From Jiella soli (GTDB taxonomy: Bacteria; Pseudomonadota; Alphaproteobacteria; Rhizobiales; Rhizobiaceae): a DNA stretch of 64,000 nucleotides. The position numbers and the translations under genes were made by a program. The stretch lies in the NCBI RefSeq assembly GCF_020615385.1, contig NZ_JAJAVB010000048.1:1-64000 (forward strand). Reading direction: 5' to 3'. The notes under the pieces were generated by a model, which saw nothing but the letters and a program-made list of their open reading frames with translations, was not told where the DNA came from and made no database searches. Position 1 is the first letter of the stretch. The number at the start of each line of letters is the position of its first letter. This document shows, one piece after another, positions 8,092-17,678 of this stretch.

Positions 8092-9557
8092 CCGGGGCGG
8101 AGAGAGCAGGCAGCGGCCGCGACAGGAACACGGCTTCCGCAAGGCCGCGCAGTTCCAAGCCTAAAGGGCGGGGTGCCCCGTCTGTGAAGGGCCGGGGAGC
8201 CGGCTCGGAAGCCGGCGGGGCCGATCCCGCCGCGTCCGCGCCGCGTCCCGGGCTTCCCGCGCGCCAGGTCGCGGCGAGGCTGCTTGCTGCGGTCGTCGAG
8301 GCGAAGACCTCGCTCGACGGCCTGACAGATCCCTCCCATGGTCATCCGCAGTTCCGCCGGCTGGAGCCGCGCGACCAGGGATTGGTGCGGGCGATCCTGC
8401 AGACGGCGCTGCGCTTTCGCGGCTCGCTCGACCAGGAGATTGCCGCTCGCATCGAGCGGCCGCTGCCGCCCAACGCGTCGGCGCTGCGTCATGTGCTGCA
8501 TGTCGGGGCGGCGCAGATCCTCTATCTCGACATTCCCGACTCCGCCGCCGTCGATCTCGCCGTCGCGTCCGCCGCAGCCGATCCGCGTACCGCCCGGTTC
8601 AAGAACCTCGTCAACGCCGTCCTGCGCCGGATCGCCCGCGAGGCGGCGTCCGGCACGGCGGCGGCCGACCCGCTGGTCGATTGTCCGGCCTGGCTGCGCG
8701 AACGACTGGAGGCGCAATACGGTGTCGAGCGGGCCGGGGCGATCGCCGCCGTCCATCGCCGGCCGGCGCCGGTGGACATCACCGTCAAGTCCGATCCGGC
8801 CGGCTGGGCGGAACGGCTCGGCGGCCGCGTCATCGCCGGTGGCAGCGTGCGGCTCGAGCGGCTGGAGGCGCCGGTGCCCGAACTGGGCGGCTTTGCCGAT
8901 GGCGAATGGTGGGTCCAGGACGTCGCCGCGGCGCTGCCGGCCCGCCTCGTCGCGGCGGCGCCCGGGGAGCGGGTCGCAGACCTCTGCGCGGCGCCCGGCG
9001 GCAAGACCGCGCAGCTCGCCCTTACCGGCGCCAACGTCACGGCGCTCGACCTCTCGGCTTCGCGGATGAAGCGGCTTTCGGAAAACCTCTCGCGCCTCGG
9101 CCTGGAGGCCGAGACGGTCGTGGGCGATCTTTCGGCATTTTCCCCATCGGAGCCGTTCGATGCCGTGCTCCTCGACGCGCCCTGTTCCTCGACCGGCACG
9201 ATCCGGCGGCATCCGGATGTCGCCTACACCAAGGATGCCGCCGAGATCGACAAGCTGGCCGGCGTCCAGGCCCGGCTTCTCGGCGAGGCGGCGCGGCTGG
9301 TGAAGCGCGGCGGCCGGCTCGTCTTTTCCAATTGTTCGCTCGACCGGGCCGAGGGCGAAGCAGTTGTCGAGGCTTTCCTGTCCGACCATCCGGAATTCCG
9401 CCGGCTGCCGGTCCTGCCCGAGGAAATAACGGACTTCGGCTTTGCGATCAGCGCCGCGGGAGACCTGCGCACGACGCCGGACATGCTGGCCGGCGAGGCG
9501 GGAAAGGCCGGTGGTCTCGACGGATTCTATGCGGCACGGCTGATTCGCGATCAGTAG
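8088..9557 (+). CDS. rsmB: RsmB-family rRNA cytosine-C5 methyltransferase
   Basis: About 489 aa from a TTG that overlaps the htpX stop. A GTG at 8184 is an equally possible start, because the first ~60 residues are low-complexity. An N-terminal NusB-like RNA-binding domain ([32 protein letters not shown]) precedes the SAM-dependent methyltransferase domain. That domain carries [14 protein letters not shown] near residue 299 and both catalytic-cysteine motifs, DAPCSSTGT (~362) and SNCSLDR (~415). The predicted reaction is methylation of a cytosine in 16S rRNA using SAM. The htpX - rsmB - heparinase - purH order is familiar from Hyphomicrobiales. Confidence 0.92.
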   Translation: MTGAERAGSGRDRNTASARPRSSKPKGRGAPSVKGRGAGSEAGGADPAASAPRPGLPARQVAARLLAAVVEAKTSLDGLTDPSHGHPQFRRLEPRDQGLVRAILQTALRFRGSLDQEIAARIERPLPPNASALRHVLHVGAAQILYLDIPDSAAVDLAVASAAADPRTARFKNLVNAVLRRIAREAASGTAAADPLVDCPAWLRERLEAQYGVERAGAIAAVHRRPAPVDITVKSDPAGWAERLGGRVIAGGSVRLERLEAPVPELGGFADGEWWVQDVAAALPARLVAAAPGERVADLCAAPGGKTAQLALTGANVTALDLSASRMKRLSENLSRLGLEAETVVGDLSAFSPSEPFDAVLLDAPCSSTGTIRRHPDVAYTKDAAEIDKLAGVQARLLGEAARLVKRGGRLVFSNCSLDRAEGEAVVEAFLSDHPEFRRLPVLPEEITDFGFAISAAGDLRTTPDMLAGEAGKAGGLDGFYAARLIRDQ

Positions 9558-9763
9558 ATTGCTGATTCGGCAACACTCGGTGCGAAAAAATACAAGGTAT
9601 TCCCCAGCGTAATTTATCCGACTCGCAGCCTTGGTAAGAATGCGTTTACCTTATCGGCAGAAACTTGGCGTTCGAACCGCCGCTCTTCGTGCCGCGCGAT
9701 GGCAGGCTTGAAGGAGTGCGGCGAACCGGACTTCGAGTCCGCTGTCCGATGCAAGGTGTCGCA

Positions 9764-11464
9764 GTGTCGACGAGCTTGGTGGATAAGCCGCTTCTGGCGG
9801 CCCTGATGTTCCAGGAGGCCTGGCGCCGCCTGCGTCGGCGCCTGCGCAACGGGCCGGTCCACCGGCTGCGCTTCGCCGGAACGGGCGCGGCGCGGCTGCT
9901 AGTCGTTCCTCCGAGCCTGCGTCATGGCGACCCGCTGATCGCGGAGGCCGTCTATGGCAGCCGCTTCTATTTCGCCGGCCAGCTGCTTGAGGCCGGGGAC
10001 GGGTCGATCTTCCAGTGTCCGCCGCCCTCGGCGGCATTCACCGCCGAACTCAACGGCTTTTCCTGGCTTCGCCACCACGCCGCCGCCGGCGATGCGCTGG
10101 CCGCCCACAATGCGCGGGCGCTCGTCTGCGACTGGATCCGGATCAGCGGCCACCGCCTGTCCGGCCCGGCCTTCGAGCCGGAAGTGGCCGCGCGCCGGGT
10201 CATCGCCTGGCTGAGCCATGCCGATCTCCTGACGAATGAGACCGACTACCGGTTCTATCGCCGCTTCATGAACAGCCTGACTGCGCAGGCGCGGTTCCTG
10301 CGCTCGGTCGCGGCGGAGGCGCCCGACGGTATTCCGCGGCTGATGGTGCGCATCGCGCTCGCCTTCGCCTCGCTCTGCATGCCGACCGGCAATGGGCGCA
10401 TCCGCGCCGCGGCCGAGAACCTTGCCGCCGAGCTGGACCGGCAGGTCTTCCCCGACGGCGGCCATATCTCGCGCGACCCAGCGGCGGTTGTCGCGATCCT
10501 TGCAGAGCTCCTGCCCCTGCGCGAGACCTATCTCGGCCAGGGCCAGCCGATCCCGAAGGGCATCTATTCCGCGATCGACCGGATGCTGCCGGCGCTTCGC
10601 TTCTTCCGCCATGGCGACGGCTCGCTCGCGCTGTTCAACGGCGCCGGCGTCTCCGACATGCAGCTCATGACGGCGCTCCTGCGCTTCGACGAGACGCTGG
10701 GCGAGCCCTTGTCCCATGCGCGCCATAGCGGCTTTCACAGGCTGGCCGCGGGCGGCACGGTGGTCATCGCCGATACCGGCCGGCCGCCTCCCGCCCAGGT
10801 CTCGCACGGAGCGCATGCGGGCACGCTCGCCTTCGAACTCTCGAGCGGGCCGTGCCGGATCGTCGTGAATTGCGGTCGCCCCGTGGGCGAGAAGCCGGAA
10901 TGGCGCCGCCTGTCCCGCGCGACGGCGGCCCACTCCACCGTCACCCTCGACGACCGGTCCTCCTCGCGCTTTGCCGCCTCGAAAGGGCTCGACCGCTTTC
11001 TCGGCAACCCGCTGGTGCCGGGCCCGACCCGGATCGACCTCGCCGAGCCCGATGTCGATCCGCAGCGCGGGGGCGCGGGCTTCTTGGCCACGCATGACGG
11101 CTATGACCGCGATTTCGGGCTCCTGCACGGCCGCAGCATGATCCTGTCGAAGGATGGATGGACGCTGGAGGGACGCGACCGGTTCTCCCGCACCCGCCGC
11201 GCCCGGCATCAGGATCATGCGATCGCCGCGGCGGCGCGCTTTCATCTCCATCCGGGCGTCAGCGTCGAGATGCACGGCGCCGGCGAGGCGCGGCTGACGA
11301 TGCGCGGTCAGGTCTGGCGCTTTGCGGCCGACCAGCCCTTCACCATTGAGGACTCGATCCTCTTCGCCGATTCCGGCGGGGCGCGGCGGACGCTGCAGCT
11401 CGTTGTGATGTTCGATCCCGGCCTCACCGAAGAGGTCTGCTGGCGGTTCGAGCGCGAGCGCTGA
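9764..11464 (+). CDS. Heparinase II/III family protein
   Basis: About 566 aa from a GTG with AAGG eight nt upstream; an ATG at 9749 is an alternative. The N-terminal half is a helical toroid-like region ([10 protein letters not shown]-type segment, [24 protein letters not shown]). The C-terminal half is the beta-rich heparinase II/III domain ([44 protein letters not shown]). There is no obvious signal peptide. Polysaccharide lyase activity is suggested by the family. The conserved place between rsmB and purH in alphaproteobacteria suggests a chromosomal housekeeping role, possibly in envelope polysaccharide metabolism (inference). Confidence 0.85.
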   Translation: MSTSLVDKPLLAALMFQEAWRRLRRRLRNGPVHRLRFAGTGAARLLVVPPSLRHGDPLIAEAVYGSRFYFAGQLLEAGDGSIFQCPPPSAAFTAELNGFSWLRHHAAAGDALAAHNARALVCDWIRISGHRLSGPAFEPEVAARRVIAWLSHADLLTNETDYRFYRRFMNSLTAQARFLRSVAAEAPDGIPRLMVRIALAFASLCMPTGNGRIRAAAENLAAELDRQVFPDGGHISRDPAAVVAILAELLPLRETYLGQGQPIPKGIYSAIDRMLPALRFFRHGDGSLALFNGAGVSDMQLMTALLRFDETLGEPLSHARHSGFHRLAAGGTVVIADTGRPPPAQVSHGAHAGTLAFELSSGPCRIVVNCGRPVGEKPEWRRLSRATAAHSTVTLDDRSSSRFAASKGLDRFLGNPLVPGPTRIDLAEPDVDPQRGGAGFLATHDGYDRDFGLLHGRSMILSKDGWTLEGRDRFSRTRRARHQDHAIAAAARFHLHPGVSVEMHGAGEARLTMRGQVWRFAADQPFTIEDSILFADSGGARRTLQLVVMFDPGLTEEVCWRFERER

Positions 11465-11509
11465 CCCGGCGGCTGGACGCCGCCGCCGTCGCGGTCCAGA
11501 TAGGACGCC

Positions 11510-11680
11510 ATGCGTCTCGTCCTCCTCCTCGCCGCCCTTACCCTTCTCTCCGCCTGCGGCGGCATGAACCGGGCGGTCGGCGTCCTCCCGAACACGCTCG
11601 ACGACCTCGCCGCGAAGTCGCGGGGCAATTCCGCTGCGGCTCCGGCTCCCGGTGGGCCGGCGGAGACCCCGGCGGACTGA
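11510..11680 (+). CDS. Small lipoprotein (56 aa)
   Basis: A short gene between the heparinase gene and purH: ATG at 11510, TGA at 11680. [18 protein letters not shown] is a clear lipoprotein signal with lipobox LSAC (acylated Cys16). A short mature part rich in Ala, Gly and Pro follows ([12 protein letters not shown] end). The mature peptide has about 40 residues and no recognised domain. The frame is clean and the lipobox is strong. It may be co-transcribed with the heparinase gene, 45 nt upstream. Confidence 0.7.
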   Translation: MRLVLLLAALTLLSACGGMNRAVGVLPNTLDDLAAKSRGNSAAAPAPGGPAETPAD

Positions 11681-11838
11681 CTCCGGCCTCCCCCGCATCG
11701 GGGGAACCCGTCTGCTTCGAGCCTCGCGGGGATGGAGACCGGCCGGCATTGTCCCGGCGGGCGTGTAGTCCTATCAGGAGCGGCAGGACGGAAGTGTCGC
11801 CGCGCCGTCCCTCTCCACGATCGCAGGGAATCTTCGAA

Positions 11839-13452
11839 ATGTCCGTCAAGGCCAATGCCACGCCCCTTCCCGACCGCGTCGAGATCCGCCGCGCGCTTCT
11901 GTCGGTCTTCGACAAGACCGGCCTCGTCGATTTCGCGCGGGCGCTCGCCGACAAGGGGATCGAGCTCGTCTCGACAGGCGGCACGCTGCGCGCCCTGGCC
12001 GAGGCCGGGATCGCCGTCCGCGACGTCTCCGAGCTCACCGGCTTTCCCGAGATCATGGACGGGCGGGTGAAGACCCTGCATCCGGGCGTTCACGGCGGTC
12101 TTCTGGCGATAAGGGACGATGCCGCCCATGCCGCCGCGATGGCGGATCACGGCATTGCCGGCATCGATCTCCTCGTCTCCAATCTCTATCCCTTCGAGGA
12201 GACCCTGAAGGGCGGCGCCGATGCCGCGACCATCGTCGAGAACATCGACATCGGCGGTCCGGCGATGATCCGCGCCGGCGCCAAGAACCACGGCTATGTC
12301 GCCGTCGTTACCGATCCCGAGGATTATGCGGCGGTGCTTGCCGCGCTCGGCACCGGCGCCGAGACAGGCCTCGCGCTGCGCCGGCAGCTCGCCGCGCGGG
12401 CCTTTGCCCGCACTGCGGCCTATGACGCCGCAGTATCCGACTGGTTTGCCGGCGAAGTATCGGACAAGTTGCCCCGGCGGACGAGCTTTGCGGGAACGCT
12501 GGCCGAGACGCTGCGCTATGGCGAGAACCCGCATCAGTCGGCCGGCTTCTACCGCACCGGCGACACGCGGCCGGGCGTTGCCACGGCACGGCAGGTCCAG
12601 GGCAAGGCGCTGTCCTACAACAACATCAACGACACCGACGCGGCCTTCGATCTCGTCGCCGAGTTCGACCCGGAGCGCACCGCCGCCGTCGCGATCATCA
12701 AGCATGCCAATCCCTGCGGCGTTGCGGAAGCGGCGGACCTGACGCAGGCCTACCGCCAGGCGCTCGCCTGCGACCCCGTCTCGGCCTTCGGCGGCATCGT
12801 CGCGCTGAACCGCAGGCTGGATGCGGCCGCTGCCGAGGAGATCGTCAAGGTGTTCACGGAAGTGATCATCGCGCCGGAGGCCGACGAGGCGGCGATCGCG
12901 ATCGTCGCGGCCAAGAAGAACCTCCGCCTGCTCCTGACCGGCGGCCTGCCGGACCCGCGTGCCAAGGGGCGGATCGTGAAGTCCGTCGCCGGCGGACTGC
13001 TCGTCCAGTCGCGTGACAACGGGGTGGTCGACGATCTCGACCTCAGGACCGTCACGCGCCGCGCGCCGAGCGAGGCTGAACTTTTAGATCTCAAATTCGC
13101 CTTCCGGGTCGCCAAGCACGTCAAGTCGAACGCGATCGTCTATGCGAAGGATCTCGCCACGGTCGGCATCGGCGCCGGCCAGATGAGCCGTGTGGATTCG
13201 GCCATGATCGCGGCGCGCAAGGCCGAGGATGCGGCGAAAGCCGCAGGACTCGCCGATCCCCTGACCCGCGGCTCGGTCGTCGCCTCGGACGCCTTCTTCC
13301 CCTTCGCCGACGGGCTCCTTGCGGCGGTGGAGGCGGGCGCGACGGCGGTGATCCAGCCCGGCGGCTCGATGCGCGACGACGAGGTGATCAAGGCGGCGGA
13401 CGAGGCCGGCCTCGCCATGGTGTTCACCGGCATGCGCCACTTCCGGCATTAA
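11839..13452 (+). CDS. purH: Bifunctional AICAR formyltransferase / IMP cyclohydrolase
   Basis: 537 aa, normal length. It catalyses the last two steps of purine synthesis: formylation of AICAR with 10-formyl-THF, then ring closure to IMP. The N-terminal MGS-like cyclohydrolase domain contains [15 protein letters not shown] and [14 protein letters not shown]. The C-terminal formyltransferase domain contains the KHANPCG motif near residue 287, [14 protein letters not shown] and the terminal [12 protein letters not shown] and FTGMRHFRH. The ATG at 11839 matches the family N-terminus. The upstream ~150 nt carries a small C5/G5 hairpin at about 11690-11705 but no recognisable purine riboswitch. 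It ends in a convergent hairpin region facing the AI-2E-family gene. Confidence 0.97.
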   Translation: MSVKANATPLPDRVEIRRALLSVFDKTGLVDFARALADKGIELVSTGGTLRALAEAGIAVRDVSELTGFPEIMDGRVKTLHPGVHGGLLAIRDDAAHAAAMADHGIAGIDLLVSNLYPFEETLKGGADAATIVENIDIGGPAMIRAGAKNHGYVAVVTDPEDYAAVLAALGTGAETGLALRRQLAARAFARTAAYDAAVSDWFAGEVSDKLPRRTSFAGTLAETLRYGENPHQSAGFYRTGDTRPGVATARQVQGKALSYNNINDTDAAFDLVAEFDPERTAAVAIIKHANPCGVAEAADLTQAYRQALACDPVSAFGGIVALNRRLDAAAAEEIVKVFTEVIIAPEADEAAIAIVAAKKNLRLLLTGGLPDPRAKGRIVKSVAGGLLVQSRDNGVVDDLDLRTVTRRAPSEAELLDLKFAFRVAKHVKSNAIVYAKDLATVGIGAGQMSRVDSAMIAARKAEDAAKAAGLADPLTRGSVVASDAFFPFADGLLAAVEAGATAVIQPGGSMRDDEVIKAADEAGLAMVFTGMRHFRH

Positions 13453-13461
13453 CGGTCGGGC

Positions 13462-13529
13462 GATCGGCCGGAGCCGCTCCTTCGGCCGATCTCTTCGTGT
13501 CGCGCCGGTCTCCGTGAGAACCGGTTCTC
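13462..13529 (+). terminator. Hairpins between convergent genes
   Basis: GATCGGCCG (13462-13470) pairs with CGGCCGATC (13483-13491) just after purH. A second, 14-bp perfect palindrome GAGAACCGGTTCTC follows at 13516-13529. Neither is followed by a strong T-run, so a terminator role for this convergent junction is plausible but not certain. Confidence 0.45.
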
Positions 13530-13594
13530 AGTCTTCGTCCGGATGATCTACGGGCGAGACGCGCCTTGGCCGTCGGTGCGTGCCGGCATGCCGC

Positions 13595-14620
13595 TCAATC
13601 CGTCTCGCTTCGCGGTTCCTCGCCCAGGATCCGCGCGAACTTCTTGGTCGATTCGAAGCGTTCGCAGACGATGACGAGGACCGCGGTGAGGGGAACGGCG
13701 AGCAGGCCTCCCGCGAGGCCCCAGACCCATCCCCAGAACAGGAGCGAGATGATGATCGTCACGGGCGGCATCGACAGGCCGCGCCCCTGCAGCATCGGAT
13801 AGATGAAGTTGCTGATGATCAGGTTGAGCAGCAAAAGGCCGCCGAACACCGCGAGCGGCATGGTGTAGCCGCCGAACTGGATGAAGGCGTAGAGCGTCGG
13901 CGGGATGATGCCGACGAGATTGCCGATGACCGGCACGAAATTGAGGAGAAAGTTCAAGATCCCCCAGATCAGGGCGAGCTCGAGACCCATCGCGAACGAC
14001 CAGAGGCCCGTCGCAAGGCCGGTGATGATGCTGGTGACGACTGTGATGCCGAGATATTGCTGGATGCTGTGGGCGATCTCGGTGACGGTGCCGTAGATCT
14101 CGCGGTTTTCGTCGCGGCCGAACTGCGTGCGGAACTTCTTGCTGAGCGCCGGGACTTCGGGAAATCCGAGGACGACGATCACCGCGATGATGCCGAGATA
14201 GCTCAGCATCGTATAGACGTCGCCCACAAGCGAGCGGCCGATCGCCAGGAGGCGGTCGTAGCCGCCGGATGCGTCGAGAGTCGGCAGGCCCATCGGCTCT
14301 GCCCACTCGACATAGCGCGAATAGATCGACCGGAACCGCTCGTCATGGGCAATAAAGGTCGTCGCGACCTGCGCCATCGAGAAATAGATCGCGGCGAAGA
14401 AGACGGCGAAGATGGCGAGGAGGATGAGCATCGTCCCGCCATAGCTGATCGCCGCCGGGACGCTGCCTGGAAAGAGCTTACGGATCGGCCAGGCCGCCGC
14501 AATGATGAAGATCGCGACCACGATCGGGATCAGCACAGGGGCGCCCCAGCGCAGTGCGGCAACGGCCACCACGGCCGCGATGACAGTGAGTAGCCGGTTT
14601 CGGACGAGATCGGACGGCAT
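13595..14620 (-). CDS. AI-2E family transporter (PerM/TqsA-like)
   Basis: A 341-aa integral inner-membrane protein of normal length for the UPF0118/AI-2E exporter family. N-terminal paired helices (LLTVIAAVVAVAAL, LIPIVVAIFIIAAA) are followed by a long polar middle region and a C-terminal helical bundle (YLGITVVTSIITGLATGL, LIWGILNFLLNFVPVIGNLVGIIPP, FGGLLLLNLIISNFIYPML, IIISLLFWGWVWGLAGGLLAVPL). The NFVPVIGNLVG block is the family hallmark. Known members export autoinducer-2 or act in sodium/proton exchange, and the substrate here is unknown. It is transcribed toward purH. Confidence 0.9.
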   Translation of the reverse strand: MPSDLVRNRLLTVIAAVVAVAALRWGAPVLIPIVVAIFIIAAAWPIRKLFPGSVPAAISYGGTMLILLAIFAVFFAAIYFSMAQVATTFIAHDERFRSIYSRYVEWAEPMGLPTLDASGGYDRLLAIGRSLVGDVYTMLSYLGIIAVIVVLGFPEVPALSKKFRTQFGRDENREIYGTVTEIAHSIQQYLGITVVTSIITGLATGLWSFAMGLELALIWGILNFLLNFVPVIGNLVGIIPPTLYAFIQFGGYTMPLAVFGGLLLLNLIISNFIYPMLQGRGLSMPPVTIIISLLFWGWVWGLAGGLLAVPLTAVLVIVCERFESTKKFARILGEEPRSETD

Positions 14621-14826
14621 CGAGATGATTGGCTCCCGGCTGGCGAGGGTCGGGCGGGAGAGTTGACCCAGGTGATCCTGTGGGCCCGCACGAGCCGCGG
14701 GTCCCCAGCCAGATAGTGCAGCACAGGAAAAGACGACCGTCGCCCAGTCCCCTCGTCCGGAAGATCGCTAGCCGGCAAACGGCACTGGGGCAGCCGGCCT
14801 CACGGGCCGGCAGGCGCTGCTCAGCT

Positions 14827-16281
14827 TCAAAGTCCCAGATCTCTGTTGGGACCTTTGGTGAAGAGTAGGATCGCCACGCCCGCGACGAAGAAGGCGAGCA
14901 GCGCCGACATGCCGATGCGCGAGGCGGTCACAGGGTCGGTGCTTGTCGCGGCGATGGCGGTGACAGCCGCGACCGTCGCCGGCGCCAGGAAGGACGTCGC
15001 CCGCCCGATGAGGGCGTAGAAGCCGAAATAGCGTCCGGCCTCGTCGGGGGTGACCGACTGCGCCAGCCAGGAGCGGGAGGAGGCCTGGACCGGGCCGAAG
15101 GCGAGGCCGATGAACAGGCCCCACAGGATGTAGCTCTTCTCCGCCGCCGTCGCGAAGAGCCCGGTCGCTTCGCTGGGTGCGAAGGCGACGAGGCCGAAGA
15201 GGGTGGATCGCGGTTCGGTCGAGATGATGCCGAGGGTCGCGATCAGGAGGCAGAGGATCGCCGCGACGACCACGGCCTTCGAGCCCAGCCGCGCGTCGAG
15301 GAGGCTTGCCCCGAGACAGCCGAGGATCGCGGTGACGTTGAGGATGATGCCGAACAGGCCGCTCTCGGTGATCGACCAGCCGAACATGCCGGCCGCAAAG
15401 GCGCCGCCGAGGACGATCAGCGCGTTGACGCCGTCCTGGTAGATCATCCGGGCGATGAGGAAGCGCATGAGCGCCGGCCGCCCCCGGAGCTCGCGAAAGG
15501 TCGCGAGAAGGTCGGAAAAGCCGTGGCGGACGGCCGCGCCGACCGGCTCGGCCCTCGGACGGTCCGGGGTCAGCAGGAACATCGGCAGGACGAAGACGCA
15601 ATACCACAGCGCCGATAGAGGCCCGGTCGCCCGCGCGCCTTCGCCCGCCGCTGGGTCTAGATCGAAGAGCGGCACGAGGCCGAGAATGGTGCGCCCGGTC
15701 TCCGGCGAGCCGGCGAGACAGGCGAGGGTGAAGATCAGGAAGACGATGCCGCCGGCATAGCCGAGGCCCCAGGCAATGTTGGAGACGCGGCCGATCTCGG
15801 CGCGGTGGACGAGGCGGGGGATCATCGCGTCGTTGAAGACGATCGAGAATTCCGCGGCGATCTGCGCGGCGACGATGAGCGTGGCGGCGAGCGCGAGCGA
15901 GGAGCCGGGCGCCGCCGTCCACAGAAGCGACAGGGCGCAGATCTGGACGACCGCCAGCCCGGCGATCCAGGGCTTGCGCGGACCGGCGCGGTCGGCGATA
16001 GCGCCGATCAGTGGCGAGAGACACGCGGCGATGATGCCGGTCACCGTCGCGGCGAACGCCCACCAGGCCTGACCGGTCGCAACATCGGGCGCGAGCTGCG
16101 AGACGAAATACGGGCCGAAGACGAAGGTGATGACAACGGTGAACAGGGGTTGCGCGGCGAAGTCGAAGGCCATCCAGCCCCAGACGGCAGGGCGGCGCAG
16201 CGGCCGGCGATAGGGCGGCTGGTCGCCGATCGATACACTGGTCAACGCCGTCGTCTCCCGCAGTCGCTGATCCTTGCGCAT
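14827..16281 (-). CDS. MFS transporter, UMF1 (Atg22-like) family
   Basis: A 484-aa protein with about 12 hydrophobic segments, beginning after a polar ~30-residue N-terminus. The opening AVWGWMAFDFAAQPLFTVVITFVFGPYF is the characteristic first helix of the UMF1/Atg22-like branch of the major facilitator superfamily. Other segments include IAACLSPLIGAIADRAGPRKPW (loop 2-3 motif) and QASSRSWLAQSVTPDEAGRYFGFYAL, also typical of this branch. The substrate is unknown; yeast Atg22 exports amino acids from the vacuole. It is a single gene. A palindromic repeat element lies just beyond its start. Confidence 0.88.
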   Translation of the reverse strand: MRKDQRLRETTALTSVSIGDQPPYRRPLRRPAVWGWMAFDFAAQPLFTVVITFVFGPYFVSQLAPDVATGQAWWAFAATVTGIIAACLSPLIGAIADRAGPRKPWIAGLAVVQICALSLLWTAAPGSSLALAATLIVAAQIAAEFSIVFNDAMIPRLVHRAEIGRVSNIAWGLGYAGGIVFLIFTLACLAGSPETGRTILGLVPLFDLDPAAGEGARATGPLSALWYCVFVLPMFLLTPDRPRAEPVGAAVRHGFSDLLATFRELRGRPALMRFLIARMIYQDGVNALIVLGGAFAAGMFGWSITESGLFGIILNVTAILGCLGASLLDARLGSKAVVVAAILCLLIATLGIISTEPRSTLFGLVAFAPSEATGLFATAAEKSYILWGLFIGLAFGPVQASSRSWLAQSVTPDEAGRYFGFYALIGRATSFLAPATVAAVTAIAATSTDPVTASRIGMSALLAFFVAGVAILLFTKGPNRDLGL

Positions 16282-16698
16282 AGCGGCGGGAGGGGTAAGC
16301 GTCCAGAGGCGGCGAAGGTTAGGGTCTGCTCACCGTCTCGGGTGGCGGCCTTATAACCCCCTCTGCCCTGCCGGGCATCTCCCCACAAGGGGGGAGATCG
16401 GCAGCTTCGGGCTTGTCGCCCTTCGGCCTCTTCCCTTGCAGTGTCATGCGTTCATCGTGACGCGAAAAGAGCCTCTAACGCCTCGAATCTCGGCATCGTG
16501 CTTTCCGGAAGTCTAGTCCGATCTTAGGCCGATGCTGTAGTGCGCCATCCATCTGCCTGCGGGTGTCATCTGTCGGGAGTAGGAGAAGACGGTCCTGCAG
16601 GATGATCTCCCCCCTGGTGGGGGAGATGCCCGGCAGGGCAGAGGGGGGCGAACACCCGCTACGTCGCCAGGCTCGAATGTCGCATTTCGCGGCCAGCC
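16282..16698. repeat. Gene-free stretch with composite palindromic repeat, copy B
   Basis: The element spans about 16357-16648. The left arm (16357-16400) starts CCCCCTCTGCCCTGCCGGGC and continues into a CTCCCCACAAGGGGGGAG hairpin. The right arm (16604-16648) is its inverted counterpart ending GGCAGGGCAGAGGGGGG. The interior is about 200 bp, longer than in copies A and C, and unrelated to them by eye. No gene is seen in this interval. Confidence 0.75.
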
Positions 16699-17556
16699 TC
16701 AACCCGCCCGCGGTGCCCGCACGACCTCGCCGGCCGGCCGCTCCGCCTCGACTCGCACAAAATCCCCGACATCGATGCGCCCGGTGCCGCGCGGGACGGC
16801 GTTCCAGCCGAACAGGACGCCGGGCACGCGCCGGTCGGCCGAGAAGCGGATCCGGCGCAGGGCGTCCAGCGGCTGCGAGCCCGCGACGTCTCCCGTCTGC
16901 TGGTCGACCGTGGTGACGGTGCAGCGCGCGCAGGGCTTGACGAGATCGAGGAGAACGGCGCCGATACGGATCGTCGCCCAGCCGTCCTCGGCCCAGGGCT
17001 CCGCCCCGTCGATGACGACATTCGGCCGGAACCGGCCCATCGGCACGGCTTCGCTGCCGCTCCCGACGATCTCCGCATTGAGAGCGCGCAGCGACTGTCT
17101 GTTGGCGACGAGCAGCGGAAATCCGTCGGCGAAGGTGACGGGGCGTCCGGCTTCCGCCCAATCCGGGCTGACCTCTCGCCCCGCGCCCGCATCCTGATGG
17201 ACGAGGCGTACGGGCATTCCGAGCCAGTCCGACAGGGCGCGGTTGGTGGTCTCGTCGGCGACGGCGGCCTCCACCCTGTCGTCCCAGACCCGCACCGTCA
17301 GGCGCTCGGCGCCGTCGGGCGTCGGCACGAAGCGTTCGCCCGCCTCTTCAAACCCGAGATGCAGGCCGTCCGGATCAGGCTCGGCATGAAGCAGCGCGAG
17401 CTTCGGCAGCTCGCGCTGGGTGACGAAGCGGTCGCCCGCATCGACCACCATCCAGCGGCGGTCACGGGCAATGCCGGCGCGCTGGACGTCCGCGTGATCG
17501 AGGTCGAGCGCGCGGCCGCCCTTGACGGGATATATGTGGATGGAGCCGAGCTGCAT
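16699..17556 (-). CDS. MOSC domain-containing protein
   Basis: A 285-aa protein with an N-terminal MOSC beta-barrel domain (SIHIYPVKGGRALDLDHADV, RDRRWMVVD) followed by the MOSC sulfur-carrier domain. The conserved cysteine lies in VKPCARCTVTTVD. It resembles mARC/YcbX-type molybdenum-cofactor enzymes that reduce N-hydroxylated compounds. No ferredoxin domain is attached, so electrons would come from a separate partner. The ATG at 17556 has AGGAAGG upstream, which rules out the longer in-frame extension that would run into the neighbouring gene. It lies downstream of gdh in the same direction. Confidence 0.85.
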   Translation of the reverse strand: MQLGSIHIYPVKGGRALDLDHADVQRAGIARDRRWMVVDAGDRFVTQRELPKLALLHAEPDPDGLHLGFEEAGERFVPTPDGAERLTVRVWDDRVEAAVADETTNRALSDWLGMPVRLVHQDAGAGREVSPDWAEAGRPVTFADGFPLLVANRQSLRALNAEIVGSGSEAVPMGRFRPNVVIDGAEPWAEDGWATIRIGAVLLDLVKPCARCTVTTVDQQTGDVAGSQPLDALRRIRFSADRRVPGVLFGWNAVPRGTGRIDVGDFVRVEAERPAGEVVRAPRAG

Positions 17557-17678
17557 CGTGGGAACCTTCCTGCGGGTCGGCGGCGTCGCGCGCGCGCCGA
17601 TCCCAGGCCTATCGTGCGGCCGGCAAAACCGCCACCGGGGGAGAAGGGGGCGCGCGCCGAGAGCGGCGTCCGGGAGAG

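Noticed and set aside
9899-11749. Long antisense frame across the heparinase gene
   Set aside because: Low-complexity Arg/Gly/Ala translation without domain or ribosome-binding site; the sense gene explains the region.
11690-11838. Purine-responsive riboswitch upstream of purH
   Set aside because: Only a small C5/G5 hairpin is visible; the conserved cores of ZTP, guanine or PRPP riboswitches are not seen.
13595-14593. Rightward 337-codon frame opposite the AI-2E-family gene
   Set aside because: Extremely Asp/Arg/Glu-rich translation typical of antisense of a membrane protein.
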